Below are positions 54,053-63,746 of a stretch of DNA of 64,000 nt, one piece after another. Every line of letters starts with the position of its first letter. The first letter of the stretch is position 1. The translations under genes were made by a program, and so were the position numbers. Under the pieces are notes generated by a model, which saw only the letters and a list, made by a program, of their open reading frames with translations, ran no database searches and was not told the origin of the DNA. Origin of the DNA: J027 sp965215855 (GTDB taxonomy: Bacteria; Chloroflexota; Anaerolineae; Aggregatilineales; J027); assembly GCA_965215855.1 (NCBI GenBank), contig CBDCER010000002.1, positions 248,001-312,000 of the forward strand. Reading direction: 5' to 3'.

Positions 54053-54712
54053 ATGAATCTGACAGATATGTACGACAACTTCGGTAAGCAACACAGCAAT
54101 GGCATTTTTAACGGCGTCATCCCGATGGTAATTGAGCAGACGGGGCGTGGTGAACGTGCCTACGATATTTTCTCGTTGCTGCTCAAAGAACGCATCATCA
54201 TCCTGGGAACCGGCATCAACGACGCAGTGGCAAATCTGGTGGTGGCCCAGTTGCTTTATCTGAATGGGCAAGACCCAGAGCGTGAGATCAGCATCTATCT
54301 TAACTGCCCTGGCGGCGTTATTTACTCCGGTCTGGCAATTTTTGATACCATTCGCTCAATCCCCAATCCGGTCCGCACAGTGGCGGTGGGTCTGACTGCC
54401 AGCTTTGGGACGGTGTTGTTGACTGCTGGCGAGAAAGGCCGCCGTATGGCATTGCCAAACGCCACAATCCATATGCACCAGCCCTGGTCGTCGGGTGGTG
54501 GCGGGCAAGCATCGGATGTTGAGATCCAGGCCCGCGAAATCTTGCGCCAGCGCGATTTGTTGAACAACATCCTGGCCGAGGCGACCAGCCAACCACTGGA
54601 AAAGATCGAAACTGATACGGATCGTGATGTATACCTGACAGCCCAGCAAGCTGTGGACTATGGATTGATCGACACCATTCTGGAAGCCAATAAGAACGGC
54701 GAGAACGACTAG
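54053..54712 (+). CDS. clpP: ATP-dependent Clp protease proteolytic subunit
   Basis: A 219-residue ClpP, forming the barrel-shaped protease. The catalytic Ser is in GLTASFGTVLL, His in TIHMHQP and Asp in ETDTDRDVYL; YLNCPGGVIYSG is the oligomer/substrate strand. Starts 13 bases after the tig stop. It should work with ClpX just downstream and perhaps other AAA+ partners. The N-terminal propeptide is short. Confidence 0.95.
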   Translation: MNLTDMYDNFGKQHSNGIFNGVIPMVIEQTGRGERAYDIFSLLLKERIIILGTGINDAVANLVVAQLLYLNGQDPEREISIYLNCPGGVIYSGLAIFDTIRSIPNPVRTVAVGLTASFGTVLLTAGEKGRRMALPNATIHMHQPWSSGGGGQASDVEIQAREILRQRDLLNNILAEATSQPLEKIETDTDRDVYLTAQQAVDYGLIDTILEANKNGEND

Positions 54713-54730
54713 CGTTAGCAAGCACTCAAG

Positions 54731-54777
54731 TTGGGTACGGTGTGTGGGTGAATTAACTTGATCCACACCGTACCCAA
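54731..54777 (+). terminator. Long hairpin between clpP and clpX
   Basis: A perfect 14-bp stem (TTGGGTACGGTGTG with its complement) and a 19-base loop, followed by TTTCAATTT. It may end or reduce transcription from clpP, or allow clpX to be expressed differently. Confidence 0.6.
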
Positions 54778-54825
54778 TTTCAATTTCTACGGGATGATAA
54801 CCGTAAAAGATATGAGGTTTTATTG

Positions 54826-56112
54826 ATGAATCCAATGGGACAAGGCCCACTGCAATGCTCATTTTGTGCGAAGACCACTGATGAAGTTAACCGGCTGATT
54901 GCTGGCCCTGATCAGGTCTTCATATGCGACGAATGTGTACGATTATGTCAGCATATTTTGGATCAGGAACAAGAAGATGGGGGCAAAGATGGCTTTCAAC
55001 TGGACAGCATCCCTACCCCGCGTGAAATCCATGATTATCTGGATAACTACGTCATCGGGCAACAACGCGCCAAACGTGTCTTGAGCGTGGCGGTCTATAA
55101 CCACTATAAGCGCATCAACGCTGGTGGCAGTATCAATGAGATCGACCTGGAAAAGAGCAACATCCTCGTGGTGGGGCCGACCGGTTGTGGCAAAACATTG
55201 TTGGCACAAACGTTGGCCCGAATGCTGGATGTGCCATTTTGCATAGTGGATGCCACCGCGTTGACCGAAGCTGGTTATGTGGGCGAAGATGTCGAGAATA
55301 TTCTGTTGCGGTTAATTCAGGCGGCAGACTTCGACATGGCGCGTGCGGAAAAAGGCATTATCTACATTGACGAGCTGGACAAAATCACGCGCAAGAGTGG
55401 CGATAACCCCTCCATCACTCGTGATGTTAGCGGCGAAGGTGTACAACAAGCGTTGCTGAAGATTATCGAGGGCACTGTGGCAAATGTGCCGCCGCAAGGT
55501 GGCCGGAAGCACCCACACCAAGAATTTATCCAGATCGATACCAACAATATCTTGTTCATTTGTGGCGGGACGTTCTCTGGCCTGACGGAAATCATCGCTA
55601 ACCGGACCGGAGCCAAGGGCAGTGTTGGGTTTGGCGCGAACGCAGCAACTACACCGGAGACAGCCGGTTTATTGCGCCAGTTGAGCGCCGATGATCTAAT
55701 GGAATTTGGATTGCTGCCCGAATTGGTGGGGCGACTGCCGGTGTTGACCAGTATTGATCCGCTGGATTCGGATACGATGGTGCGAATTTTGCGCGAGCCA
55801 AAGAATGCGCTCACCAAGCAATATCAAAGCCTGCTGGCGCTGGACAATGTCGAACTCGAATTTGAGGACGATGCACTGCGAACCGCAGCGGATAAAGCTC
55901 TGAAGTATGAGACTGGAGCCCGTGGCCTGCGGGGTATACTGGAACGGGTGTTGCTCGATGTGATGTTTGAAATCCCGTCTCGTCCAGAAATCGCCAAAGT
56001 TATCGTCACTGAAGCGGCAATCAATCAAGAAGGGCCGCCGCGCATCGAAGATCAAGAGGGTAACGTATTGCCCTGGCGTGAAGACGATGACAAACTGGAT
56101 AGTGCGGCCTGA
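54826..56112 (+). CDS. clpX: ATP-dependent Clp protease ATP-binding subunit ClpX
   Basis: A 428-residue unfoldase. The N-terminal C4 zinc-binding domain has LQCSFCAKT and FICDECVRLCQ. The AAA+ domain shows GPTGCGKTLLAQTLARML, the Walker B IYIDELDKI, and GAMAG-like sensor region FGANAATTPE; the pore loop lies near GYVGEDVE. The ATG at 54826 has GAGG eight bases upstream; a TTG codon immediately before is not needed. The acidic C-terminal tail is normal. Confidence 0.97.
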   Translation: MNPMGQGPLQCSFCAKTTDEVNRLIAGPDQVFICDECVRLCQHILDQEQEDGGKDGFQLDSIPTPREIHDYLDNYVIGQQRAKRVLSVAVYNHYKRINAGGSINEIDLEKSNILVVGPTGCGKTLLAQTLARMLDVPFCIVDATALTEAGYVGEDVENILLRLIQAADFDMARAEKGIIYIDELDKITRKSGDNPSITRDVSGEGVQQALLKIIEGTVANVPPQGGRKHPHQEFIQIDTNNILFICGGTFSGLTEIIANRTGAKGSVGFGANAATTPETAGLLRQLSADDLMEFGLLPELVGRLPVLTSIDPLDSDTMVRILREPKNALTKQYQSLLALDNVELEFEDDALRTAADKALKYETGARGLRGILERVLLDVMFEIPSRPEIAKVIVTEAAINQEGPPRIEDQEGNVLPWREDDDKLDSAA

Positions 56113-56149
56113 TTATTGGTGTAGAAAACCTATCCATACACAAAACATG

Positions 56150-56183
56150 AACGGCGTGTGTCGATGAGGTATACGCCGTTTTT
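56150..56183 (+). terminator. Terminator of clpX
   Basis: Stem AACGGCGT/ACGCCGTT with a 15-base loop, followed by TTT, between converging clpX and the hydrolase gene. Confidence 0.55.
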
Positions 56184-56210
56184 GATTCCAACTATCCAAA
56201 TAGTTATTCT

Positions 56211-56843
56211 CTACGGCGCTGACACTTCCAGCCAGACGACTTTGGCAAGACCTTGAAGGGCGGTTTCGAGAGCTTTGGCCTCCAGGCGTGTTCCGCCTTC
56301 CGGAGATCCCCAATGACTCGGAATGACGTGCGAAGGGCGCATAGCCTCCACCAGTTCTCTAGCGCGATCTACTGTCATCATGCCTTCTTTGGCGCTGACG
56401 GGCAAAATGGCAATGTCGCATCCCAGGCGGGCCAGTTCGGGAACGAAATCTGTATCGCCGGCATAGTAGATGTCGTAGAAATTGAGGGAGATCATGAAGC
56501 CAACGTCACCGCGCCGAGGCGGGTGGTCATCGTTGAAGGTGTAGGCGGGCACAGCTTTGATGTTGGCCCGATCCACATTCACGCTCTGCCAGGCCCGCAG
56601 CACTTTCACATCGAATTGATCGCATAACTGCGGTTCCAGCCCTTCCCCAATAATAATCTGGGTATGGGGAGCGAGTAGTTTCTCAATATCCTGGGGCGAA
56701 CAATGGTCGTAATGCTCATGGGTGACCAAAATCACGTCAGCAGGGGGGCTGTTGGGAGGAATGCGCCAAGGGTCGATGTAGATGCGGAGTGGGCCATCAA
56801 TGCGAAAACTGGCATGACCCAACCAGTGAATATGCTCAATCAT
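56211..56843 (-). CDS. Metallo-beta-lactamase-fold hydrolase
   Basis: A 210-residue MBL-fold protein of the UlaG/UPF0173 type. Metal-binding motif THEHYDHC, YAGDTDF and a C-terminal HVIPSHWG are present. Start at 56843 is chosen because GAGG lies six bases upstream; a Met two codons earlier is also possible but sits directly on that site. It overlaps the end of the preceding gene by 8 bases. Substrate unknown. Confidence 0.82.
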   Translation of the reverse strand: MIEHIHWLGHASFRIDGPLRIYIDPWRIPPNSPPADVILVTHEHYDHCSPQDIEKLLAPHTQIIIGEGLEPQLCDQFDVKVLRAWQSVNVDRANIKAVPAYTFNDDHPPRRGDVGFMISLNFYDIYYAGDTDFVPELARLGCDIAILPVSAKEGMMTVDRARELVEAMRPSHVIPSHWGSPEGGTRLEAKALETALQGLAKVVWLEVSAP

Positions 56844-57276
56844 TCTCATCCTCGATGTCTACAACCTGTTCACGGTGCAAAGCGGCTTTTATCCATGCCA
56901 AAGCATCTTCGCGGGCAAAAAAGACCTCGCGCTGACGATAGCGATTGTTCTGGCGGCGCACAAACAGGCGTATCCGCTGTGAGTCGGGAGCATCGGGCAG
57001 GACGAAAGCAATGAACCCGCGTAAGTCTGGATAAGCCTCGGTCAATTCCTGACCACGAGTACGAGAATAGGGTGTCTGTGTGACGTTGGGGTGCGACAAG
57101 TCTTGAATGATAAATAGCGGTTGATTGGTAGCAATCGCCATTTTCATCAGCTCGTGGCAGGCTTCAATCCACAGATCAACCGTGACACGGGTTATATCAA
57201 CCAAGTTAAATATCGTGAGATGCCCATCGAATAATGTTTCGCGGGAGATGCCAGACCCTAATTGTTCACGTTCCAT
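56836..57276 (-). CDS. STAS-like domain protein of unknown function
   Basis: A 146-residue protein. The fold pattern (FDGHLTIFNLVDITRVTVDLWIEAC, PLFIIQDLSHPN, ALAWIKAAL) resembles SpoIIAA-like/STAS proteins, but no serine motif is clear. The ATG at 57276 is preferred to an upstream frame because a GGAG-type site precedes it. It is translationally coupled to the MBL-fold gene. Confidence 0.55.
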   Translation of the reverse strand: MEREQLGSGISRETLFDGHLTIFNLVDITRVTVDLWIEACHELMKMAIATNQPLFIIQDLSHPNVTQTPYSRTRGQELTEAYPDLRGFIAFVLPDAPDSQRIRLFVRRQNNRYRQREVFFAREDALAWIKAALHREQVVDIEDEND

Positions 57277-57426
57277 GCAATGGCTCCACATCCGGATAGA
57301 AACTGCATTCCATTGTAGATGTAGTTTCCCCTTATTCAAAATCATAAAAAGCAAACCTGGTTGACATTACCGTCGCAGGGCGATTGGCGCTATACTTCAG
57401 GGCAGGCAACAGAAGGGTGAATTTTA

Positions 57427-58596
57427 ATGGCAGTTTCCAAAATTTCTTATGATATTGAAGCACTACGACGAGAGGAGTTTCCGCTTACGCAGCAGGTCAC
57501 ATATCTCAACCATGCGGCAATCGCGCCGTTACCTGCCCGGACCACCACCGCTGTACAGGCGTGTATCGCAGAGATGGGACAAAATGTGTCGGCTTATTTT
57601 GCCAAAACCATCATACCGCTGTTCGGCCAATTCGCAGAAACGGTGGCCGCCTTCATCAACGCGCCGCACAAAACGGATATTTGCCCAGTGGTGAGTACCT
57701 CAACGGCGCTGAATATGGTGGCAGGGGCGCTTCAGTGGGAAGTTGGTGATGAGGTCGTGTTATGTGATGTGGAGTTTCCATCGAATGTGTACCCGTGGAT
57801 GGCACTAGAACGCCAGGGCGTTGTCTGCCGAATGGTTCCGGCGGAACATGGCACCTTGACCATCGAGGCGCTGGATGCAGTGGTGAATGATCGCACACGG
57901 TTGGTGGCGATCAGTTCGGTGCAGTTCTTCACGGGCGCACGCTCCGATTTGCAGGCATTAGGCGACTATTGTCACCAACACGGCATATTGTTTGCGGTGG
58001 ATGCCATTCAGTCTGTCGGTCACATCCCCATTGACGTACAGGCCATGCACATCGACATCTTGGCGACCGGGGGGCAAAAATCGTTGTTGGCGTTGACGGG
58101 CACAGGGTTTATGTATGTGCGGCATGAAGTTGCGGAAACCATGCAACCCACCAGCATTGGCCCCAACGCCGTCCAAAACTGGATGCACTGGCTAGATTAT
58201 GACCTGACACCGAGCGAAGGAGCGACACGGTTTATGGCTGGCACGCCTAATATTCAGGGGATGGTCAGCATGATGAGCAGCCTGTCATTGTTGACAGAGC
58301 TGGGGCGGGAGACGATTGATATACATACTACGGCGCTATCGAGGTATTTGCTGGAGGCATTGGACGCCAAAGGCTATCGTTGTGTAACATCACCCGAACC
58401 CGGAAGGTATGGGTCAATTGTCACATTTCAATATAGCGACGCGAATGAGGCAACAGACGAGTATGTTAAAATGCTGACTGATCAGCAAATCATGGTCACC
58501 AAACACCTGGATAAAATCGGAGCGCCCTACGTGCGTTTATCCACACACTGCTATAATATAGAAAATGATCTACAACACTTTCTCAACACATTGTAA
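57427..58596 (+). CDS. Class V aminotransferase (cysteine desulfurase-like)
   Basis: A 389-residue fold-type I PLP enzyme. Lys218 in TGGQKSLLA is the probable Schiff-base residue; AVDAIQSVGHIPIDV holds the Asp that contacts the pyridine nitrogen. The overall plan matches SufS/isopenicillin-N-epimerase-like proteins. The loop Cys needed for cysteine desulfurase action is not obvious, although RLSTHCYNIENDL resembles the C-terminal family motif. Reaction not certain. It opens an operon with the AAA+ ATPase 20 bases downstream. Confidence 0.82.
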   Translation: MAVSKISYDIEALRREEFPLTQQVTYLNHAAIAPLPARTTTAVQACIAEMGQNVSAYFAKTIIPLFGQFAETVAAFINAPHKTDICPVVSTSTALNMVAGALQWEVGDEVVLCDVEFPSNVYPWMALERQGVVCRMVPAEHGTLTIEALDAVVNDRTRLVAISSVQFFTGARSDLQALGDYCHQHGILFAVDAIQSVGHIPIDVQAMHIDILATGGQKSLLALTGTGFMYVRHEVAETMQPTSIGPNAVQNWMHWLDYDLTPSEGATRFMAGTPNIQGMVSMMSSLSLLTELGRETIDIHTTALSRYLLEALDAKGYRCVTSPEPGRYGSIVTFQYSDANEATDEYVKMLTDQQIMVTKHLDKIGAPYVRLSTHCYNIENDLQHFLNTL

Positions 58597-58616
58597 ATGG
58601 AATCGGAGCCGGACTG

Positions 58617-59933
58617 ATGAGTAGTCGTAAAGAATGGACTCCTCCCGCAATGCGAAGCGTCGAGGATACGGGCCTGAACATGGGTCTGTTAACTGATCTT
58701 GCAATCAAAACCATTTATTTTGCGGGCTATCTGAGCGGGCAACAACTGGCTGACCGCATGAAACTGCCCTATACGGGCGTGGTAGAGCGCATCATTGAGT
58801 TTATGAAACGCGAACAATGGATTGAAGTTCGAGGGTCGGGCGGTATCAGCGAAGCGGCCTATGAATATCTGATCTCGGAAAAAGGATCGGGGAAAGCACA
58901 AGAGGCTATCGGGCGCAGTATGTATGCCGGGCCATGCCCGGTGACCCTGCCACAATATGTGTATGCGATGAAAGCGCAACACCGACGCCCCAGTGTGCAA
59001 CGCGAAGGACTGTTGCAAGCCTTTGAAGGCCTGATTGTTGATGACAACATCCTGGGCAAAATCGGTCCGGCAATGAACTCTGGCAAGGCGATTTTTATGC
59101 ACGGACCGCCCGGCAATGGTAAAACGACTTTTGCTACACGCGCGGCACGTTTTGTGTTGGGTAACGAACTCTGGTTGCCTTACGCTGTGGACATTGAGGG
59201 CCAGGTCATCAATGTTTATGACAGCGTCAATCATGAAGTCGTGGAAGTGCCGGACGATAGCACGAAAAGTGGCACTGGTATTCGGCGTGATCCTCGGTGG
59301 GTCAAGATCAAGCGTCCGGTGATTATGGTCGGTGGTGAACTGACGATGGCTGGGCTGGATTTGGTGTATGATCCTATCAACAAATATTATGAGGCGCCAT
59401 ATCAGATGAAGGCCAATGGGGGCATGTTCTTCATTGACGACTTCGGACGACAAATGATGCGGCCCCAAGATTTGCTTAACCGGTGGATCGTGCCGCTGGA
59501 AAGTCGTATTGACTTCCTGACACTCAATACCGGGCGAAAAATCGAAATCCCCTTCAATGTCATCATCATCTTCAGTACGAATTTGCCTCCCAAAGATCTG
59601 GTAGACGAGGCATTCCTGCGCCGTATCCCATACAAGATTGAGGTCGGCGATCCCACGTTTGAGCAGTATCGAGAGATATTCAAAATCTACTGTGATGCCA
59701 AGCGGGTTCCCTACAATGAAAAAGGGCTAGCTTATCTGATCCAAGAATGGTATTTGAAGTATGATCGTCCGCTGCGAGCGGTGCATCCACGTGATATTCT
59801 GGATGCGTTGCTAGATATGTCGCGCTATTTGAACCGACCGCCACAACTGACCAAAGATCTGATCGACCGTGCTGCTGACTCGTACTTTGTCGATCTGATT
59901 GGAGAATATCAAGCGGTCACGACAGGCAGTTAG
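58617..59933 (+). CDS. AAA+ ATPase with N-terminal winged-helix domain
   Basis: A 438-residue protein. Residues ~22-75 look like a winged helix (LSGQQLADRMKLPYTGVVERIIEFM). The AAA+ core has GPPGNGKT (Walker A, Lys169), MFFIDDFGRQ (Walker B) and sensor-like IFSTNLPPKDLVDEAFLRRIP. The segment SMYAGPCPVTLPQYV before the core is a family hallmark I have seen only in uncharacterised bacterial ATPases. Its neighbour 16 bases downstream is a receiver-like protein with an altered active site, so the two may act together. Confidence 0.78.
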   Translation: MSSRKEWTPPAMRSVEDTGLNMGLLTDLAIKTIYFAGYLSGQQLADRMKLPYTGVVERIIEFMKREQWIEVRGSGGISEAAYEYLISEKGSGKAQEAIGRSMYAGPCPVTLPQYVYAMKAQHRRPSVQREGLLQAFEGLIVDDNILGKIGPAMNSGKAIFMHGPPGNGKTTFATRAARFVLGNELWLPYAVDIEGQVINVYDSVNHEVVEVPDDSTKSGTGIRRDPRWVKIKRPVIMVGGELTMAGLDLVYDPINKYYEAPYQMKANGGMFFIDDFGRQMMRPQDLLNRWIVPLESRIDFLTLNTGRKIEIPFNVIIIFSTNLPPKDLVDEAFLRRIPYKIEVGDPTFEQYREIFKIYCDAKRVPYNEKGLAYLIQEWYLKYDRPLRAVHPRDILDALLDMSRYLNRPPQLTKDLIDRAADSYFVDLIGEYQAVTTGS

Positions 59934-59949
59934 CCAGGAGCGCAACAGC

Positions 59950-60936
59950 ATGGGTCGGGCTATTGCGGTACAGCGCAGCAGCATATTTACATTGGAAGAC
60001 GGAACCTGGGTCGTCCAGCGCGGGGTTGACCGTGTACAAGAGTTGCTGAATGGCAGTGACCGTAGCTTCAGCAGCATGGACATCAGTTATGAAATCACCG
60101 ACCCGGAACTGGATATTCTGCACGCCCAAGGCGTTGTCGAACAATATGATGAGTTCTTCGTATGGTTAACCAGTGATCTGGTCGATAGTAGCTTATCGGC
60201 CAGTTTGCTGAGCAGTACAACATTTTATTTTGTTCAGACCAATCTAGATAGCAGCCACCTAGCTGTCGTGCGCGATAAACTGCTTGCCAGCGGCCTGACA
60301 GATCGCTATGAAGTGGCAGCGCGATTTGGCGCAGTTGTTATAATGGGGCTATATGAGGAGCCGTTCTCGCGCCTTAGCCATGCCGAAGATGCCCAAACGT
60401 TGCTAGCCCCCATTTTGCAAGACATGACGCTAGAACTTGATCTGCGGATTGAACTGATTCGCTTCGATCCAACAACTCACCTGCCGTCATGGCCGTCTGA
60501 ACCACAGCCCGTTCAAAAACCATCACTGATTCGCCGACTGGATCCTGAAATCAAGCCGCGGACAGTAGTCTGCATTGATAGTGACCAGGAAACACATCGG
60601 CTGGCGGAGCTAATCTGCGATGAACTGGGGGCTGAAATCGCGTCGGCTTATAGCGGGCGGGATGGGATGACGCTGGTGCAGGATGCTGATCCGGCGCTGA
60701 TTATTATGGAATTGGCATTGCCTGATTTGCATGGCTACGAAATCGTGGCTTACATTCGGAATAACCCGGAACTGGCTCACCTCCCCATCATCATCGTCAG
60801 TGCATTGGATTCGGAAACGGATCGGGTGTTTGGGTTAGCGGTCGCCAATGTCTACGATTATGTAGTCAAACCCATCAAAGCCAGCGAAGTCCGGCGGCGG
60901 GTCTGGCGGGCGCTAAATCAATTCACATCAATTTAA
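59950..60936 (+). CDS. DUF-like protein with C-terminal receiver lacking the acceptor Asp
   Basis: A 328-residue protein. The first ~200 residues are not recognised; they contain many Asp/Ser and no membrane segment. The C-terminal ~125 residues are a receiver domain (CIDSDQETH, YVVKPI) in which the phospho-acceptor position is Glu254 (LIIMELALPDLHG, codon GAA at 60709-60711) instead of Asp. Glu may mimic phospho-Asp or abolish switching. The ATG at 59950 has AGGAG nine bases upstream. Confidence 0.75.
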   Translation: MGRAIAVQRSSIFTLEDGTWVVQRGVDRVQELLNGSDRSFSSMDISYEITDPELDILHAQGVVEQYDEFFVWLTSDLVDSSLSASLLSSTTFYFVQTNLDSSHLAVVRDKLLASGLTDRYEVAARFGAVVIMGLYEEPFSRLSHAEDAQTLLAPILQDMTLELDLRIELIRFDPTTHLPSWPSEPQPVQKPSLIRRLDPEIKPRTVVCIDSDQETHRLAELICDELGAEIASAYSGRDGMTLVQDADPALIIMELALPDLHGYEIVAYIRNNPELAHLPIIIVSALDSETDRVFGLAVANVYDYVVKPIKASEVRRRVWRALNQFTSI

Positions 60937-61004
60937 TGCTTGTTCTCCCCCCTTAACGTGTTACCATTGCCAGAATAATCTGCTGCACCCACCAGGAGCA
61001 ATTT

Positions 61005-62003
61005 GTGATATTTGTAACCGGGGGGACCGGCTTTCTGGGCCGCAACCTGCTACCCCTACTGATCAAAAGCGGCTATCATGTCCGTGCCCTCACTCGCAAT
61101 CCAGCGCAACATCCGTGGCTCTCTGATCTCAACGTCGAAATAATCCAGGCCGATGTCACAGACCGACAGGCCATGTTTGAAGCGGCAGCGGGCTGCCAGT
61201 ATGTCATCCATGCAGCAGGCAAATTCCGGTTCTGGGGCAATCAGCAACAATTTGAGCAGACCAACGTCCTCGGCTCGAAAAACGTGATGGACGCGGCGTT
61301 GGCGGCGGATGTAGAGAAATTCATTCATATTTCGACCGTCGTGGTCATCGGCCATCCACAATCTGACAAGGAAATTGACGAGACACACCCAGCCAGCCCG
61401 GCAGATGCGTACCAGGAGTCGAAGTTGGCGGCTGAACGTGTGGCGTTGGACTATCACGATGAACAGGGGTTACCAGTAGTCATTTTGCGACCAGGGGCGT
61501 TTTATGGGCCACATGGACATTATGCGTTTAACAAGATGTTCTTCGAAGACCCATTGCGCGGGCTGCCGTTGGGGGTGAATGGGGGCCGATACTATACATT
61601 TCCGGCTTATATCAAGGACGTGGCACAAGCTATTATCCAATCGCTCGATAAAGGCAGGGCGGGCGAGATTTACAATATCTGTAGCCAGTACCTCACTCAT
61701 CGAGAAGTGGATCAGATCATTGCGAAAGAAGCGGGTTTGTCCGGCTTTCACCTGTATATGCCGGGATGGATTATGATTCCATTTGCGCGAGTGCTGACAT
61801 TGCTGGGCAACCTAGTCGGGCGTGAGCCAAAGTATCCGATCACATTGCGTTCATATATTTTCAATAACTGGTGTGTTTCAACGGAAAAAGCGAAACGGGA
61901 ATTGGGTTTTGTGCCAACGCCATTCCGAGATGGGGTACGTGAAACCCTGGAATGGTATCGGGATATTGGTATCTGGAAACCGAAGAGAGGACAAAACACA
62001 TGA
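61005..62003 (+). CDS. NAD(P)-dependent epimerase/dehydratase (extended SDR)
   Basis: A 332-residue extended short-chain dehydrogenase. The Rossmann motif TGGTGFLGRNLL begins at the start; catalytic YxxxK is in YQESKLAAERV. RPGAFYGPHG and the C-terminal ETLEWYRDIG fit nucleoside-sugar epimerase or dihydroflavonol-reductase-like proteins. Start is GTG at 61005 with AGGAG six bases upstream. Its stop overlaps the next start (ATGA), indicating coupling with the NAD(P)H-hydrate repair gene. Confidence 0.85.
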   Translation: MIFVTGGTGFLGRNLLPLLIKSGYHVRALTRNPAQHPWLSDLNVEIIQADVTDRQAMFEAAAGCQYVIHAAGKFRFWGNQQQFEQTNVLGSKNVMDAALAADVEKFIHISTVVVIGHPQSDKEIDETHPASPADAYQESKLAAERVALDYHDEQGLPVVILRPGAFYGPHGHYAFNKMFFEDPLRGLPLGVNGGRYYTFPAYIKDVAQAIIQSLDKGRAGEIYNICSQYLTHREVDQIIAKEAGLSGFHLYMPGWIMIPFARVLTLLGNLVGREPKYPITLRSYIFNNWCVSTEKAKRELGFVPTPFRDGVRETLEWYRDIGIWKPKRGQNT

Positions 62004-63709
62004 CAAAGATCGTGACAGTTGCGGAAATGCGAGCGATTGAGCAAGCTGCCGATAAGGCCGGGCACAGTTATCGGGCTATGATGGAACAAGCAGGCCGGGC
62101 TGTGGCCGACCATATTATTACGGTGTTGATTAATGAAAACATTGCGCCATCCATCCTGGTGCTGGTCGGCCCTGGCAATAATGGCGGAGATGGGCTGGTC
62201 GCGGCGCGTTATCTGATGGATGATCTGGCCGACACTGAAATCGCCGCCTATTTGCTCAAACCCCGCGATGATGACGACGATGTGTTCAGGGCAACCAAAG
62301 AGGCAGGCGTGACGATCATTGAGGTCAAAGAAGATAAGGATTTTGAGCAGTTAAAAGCCTGGGTAGCCGATGCCAGCATCATTGTGGATGGAATGTTTGG
62401 GACCGGCGCTCGCCTACCGATCAAAGGAGCAGCAGCTAAACTTCTGAAACAGGTACATCAAACGCTGGCCGAACGGGACCATATCAAGTTTTCATTGATT
62501 GATCCGATTCAACCTTTGCACCTCACGGACCGTCCGGTCATTGTGGCGGTGGATTGCCCAAGTGGGTTGGATTGCGATACTGGTGAGTTGGATTCGCTGG
62601 CACTCACGGCTGATTCAACTGTGACATTTGCTGCGGCCAAGCCGGGTCTGTTGAGCTTTCCGGGTGCGAATGCTGTCGGGCGGCTGCGGATCGGTGATAT
62701 TGGCTTGCCAGAAAAGCTCAAAGAACACGACTCAATTAAGTTGCATCTGGCGGAGGCCATCACGGTTGGCAGCCTATTGCCAGAGCGGCCCCGCGATGGG
62801 CACAAAGGCAGCTTTGGCAAAGCGATGATCGTGGCGGGCAGTACCAACTATATCGGAGCGCCATATCTGGCGGGTGACGCGGCCTATAAGGTGGGCACAG
62901 GGCTGGTCACCATTGGAGCGCCACAAGTCATTGTGCCGACACTGGCCGGAATGCTGCCTGAAGCCACATGGTTGTTGCTGCCGCACGAAATGGGCGTTGT
63001 GCATGAACGCGCAGTGGAAGTTTTGCGCGAGGCGATTGAAGGCTATACGGCGCTGTTGATGGGGCCGGGTTTTGGTCAGGAAGAAGTCACTGGCAAATTC
63101 CTGCACGAGTTGTTGCAAGCTGAAGTGACTAAATTGAAGCCCAAAACACATATTGGTTTCTCTGTTCCGGTGGAAGAAGACACGAGTGAGGATGAAGTTC
63201 GTGATCCTCAGTTGCCGCCTCTGGTGATTGATGCCGATGGCTTGAATTTGTTGGCAAAAATTGATCACTGGTGGAAGCTGCTGCCACGCAATACTATCCT
63301 GACACCCCACCCCGCCGAATTTGCTCGATTGGCAAGGATAGAATCCGCCAAAGATGTCCAGGCCGACCGGTTACATCTGGCTTTGAAATATGCGAAAAAG
63401 TGGAAATGTGTGGTGGTGCTGAAAGGCGCATATACAATCGTTGCCCAACCGAATGGCAAAGCGACGATTATGCCTTTTGCTACCAGTGCGTTGGCAACGG
63501 CTGGTACAGGAGATGTGCTGGCGGGGGCTATCGTCGGGTTATTGGCGCAAGGATTGACTCCTGCCGATGCTGCTGTGGCCGGTGCTTGGATACAGGGCGC
63601 AGCGGGAAGCGTGGCGGAATTGGCACAGACAACACCCACCAGCGTGACCGCCAGAGAGATATTGGTTCATTTCCCATTCGTGATTTCTGAAGCAGAACGA
63701 ACGCGCTGA
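62000..63709 (+). CDS. nnrD: Bifunctional NAD(P)H-hydrate epimerase/dehydratase
   Basis: A 569-residue repair enzyme (NnrE-NnrD or YjeF type). Residues ~1-240 are the epimerase with GPGNNGGDGLVAARYL and DGMFGTGA. The rest is the ADP/ATP-dependent dehydratase with GHKGSFGKAMIVAGS, NTILTPHPAEFARL and ATAGTGDVLAGAI. It restores NAD(P)H damaged by hydration. The ATG at 62000 lies in the four-base overlap with the SDR gene, a natural cofactor link. Confidence 0.94.
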   Translation: MTKIVTVAEMRAIEQAADKAGHSYRAMMEQAGRAVADHIITVLINENIAPSILVLVGPGNNGGDGLVAARYLMDDLADTEIAAYLLKPRDDDDDVFRATKEAGVTIIEVKEDKDFEQLKAWVADASIIVDGMFGTGARLPIKGAAAKLLKQVHQTLAERDHIKFSLIDPIQPLHLTDRPVIVAVDCPSGLDCDTGELDSLALTADSTVTFAAAKPGLLSFPGANAVGRLRIGDIGLPEKLKEHDSIKLHLAEAITVGSLLPERPRDGHKGSFGKAMIVAGSTNYIGAPYLAGDAAYKVGTGLVTIGAPQVIVPTLAGMLPEATWLLLPHEMGVVHERAVEVLREAIEGYTALLMGPGFGQEEVTGKFLHELLQAEVTKLKPKTHIGFSVPVEEDTSEDEVRDPQLPPLVIDADGLNLLAKIDHWWKLLPRNTILTPHPAEFARLARIESAKDVQADRLHLALKYAKKWKCVVVLKGAYTIVAQPNGKATIMPFATSALATAGTGDVLAGAIVGLLAQGLTPADAAVAGAWIQGAAGSVAELAQTTPTSVTAREILVHFPFVISEAERTR

Positions 63710-63715
63710 CATCTG

Positions 63716-63746
63716 GACGCCTGGGCCGTTGTATTGCCTAGGCGTC
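63716..63746. terminator. Bidirectional terminator after the NAD(P)H-hydrate gene
   Basis: Eleven-pair stem (one G-U), GACGCCTGGGC against GCCTAGGCGTC, with a 9-base loop, in the gap between converging genes. It reaches into the stop codon of the last gene. Confidence 0.55.

Noticed and set aside
57361..57396. TTGACA and TATACT before the aminotransferase gene as a promoter
   Set aside because: The spacer is 24 bases, far beyond the 16-18 expected; no alternative pairing is convincing.
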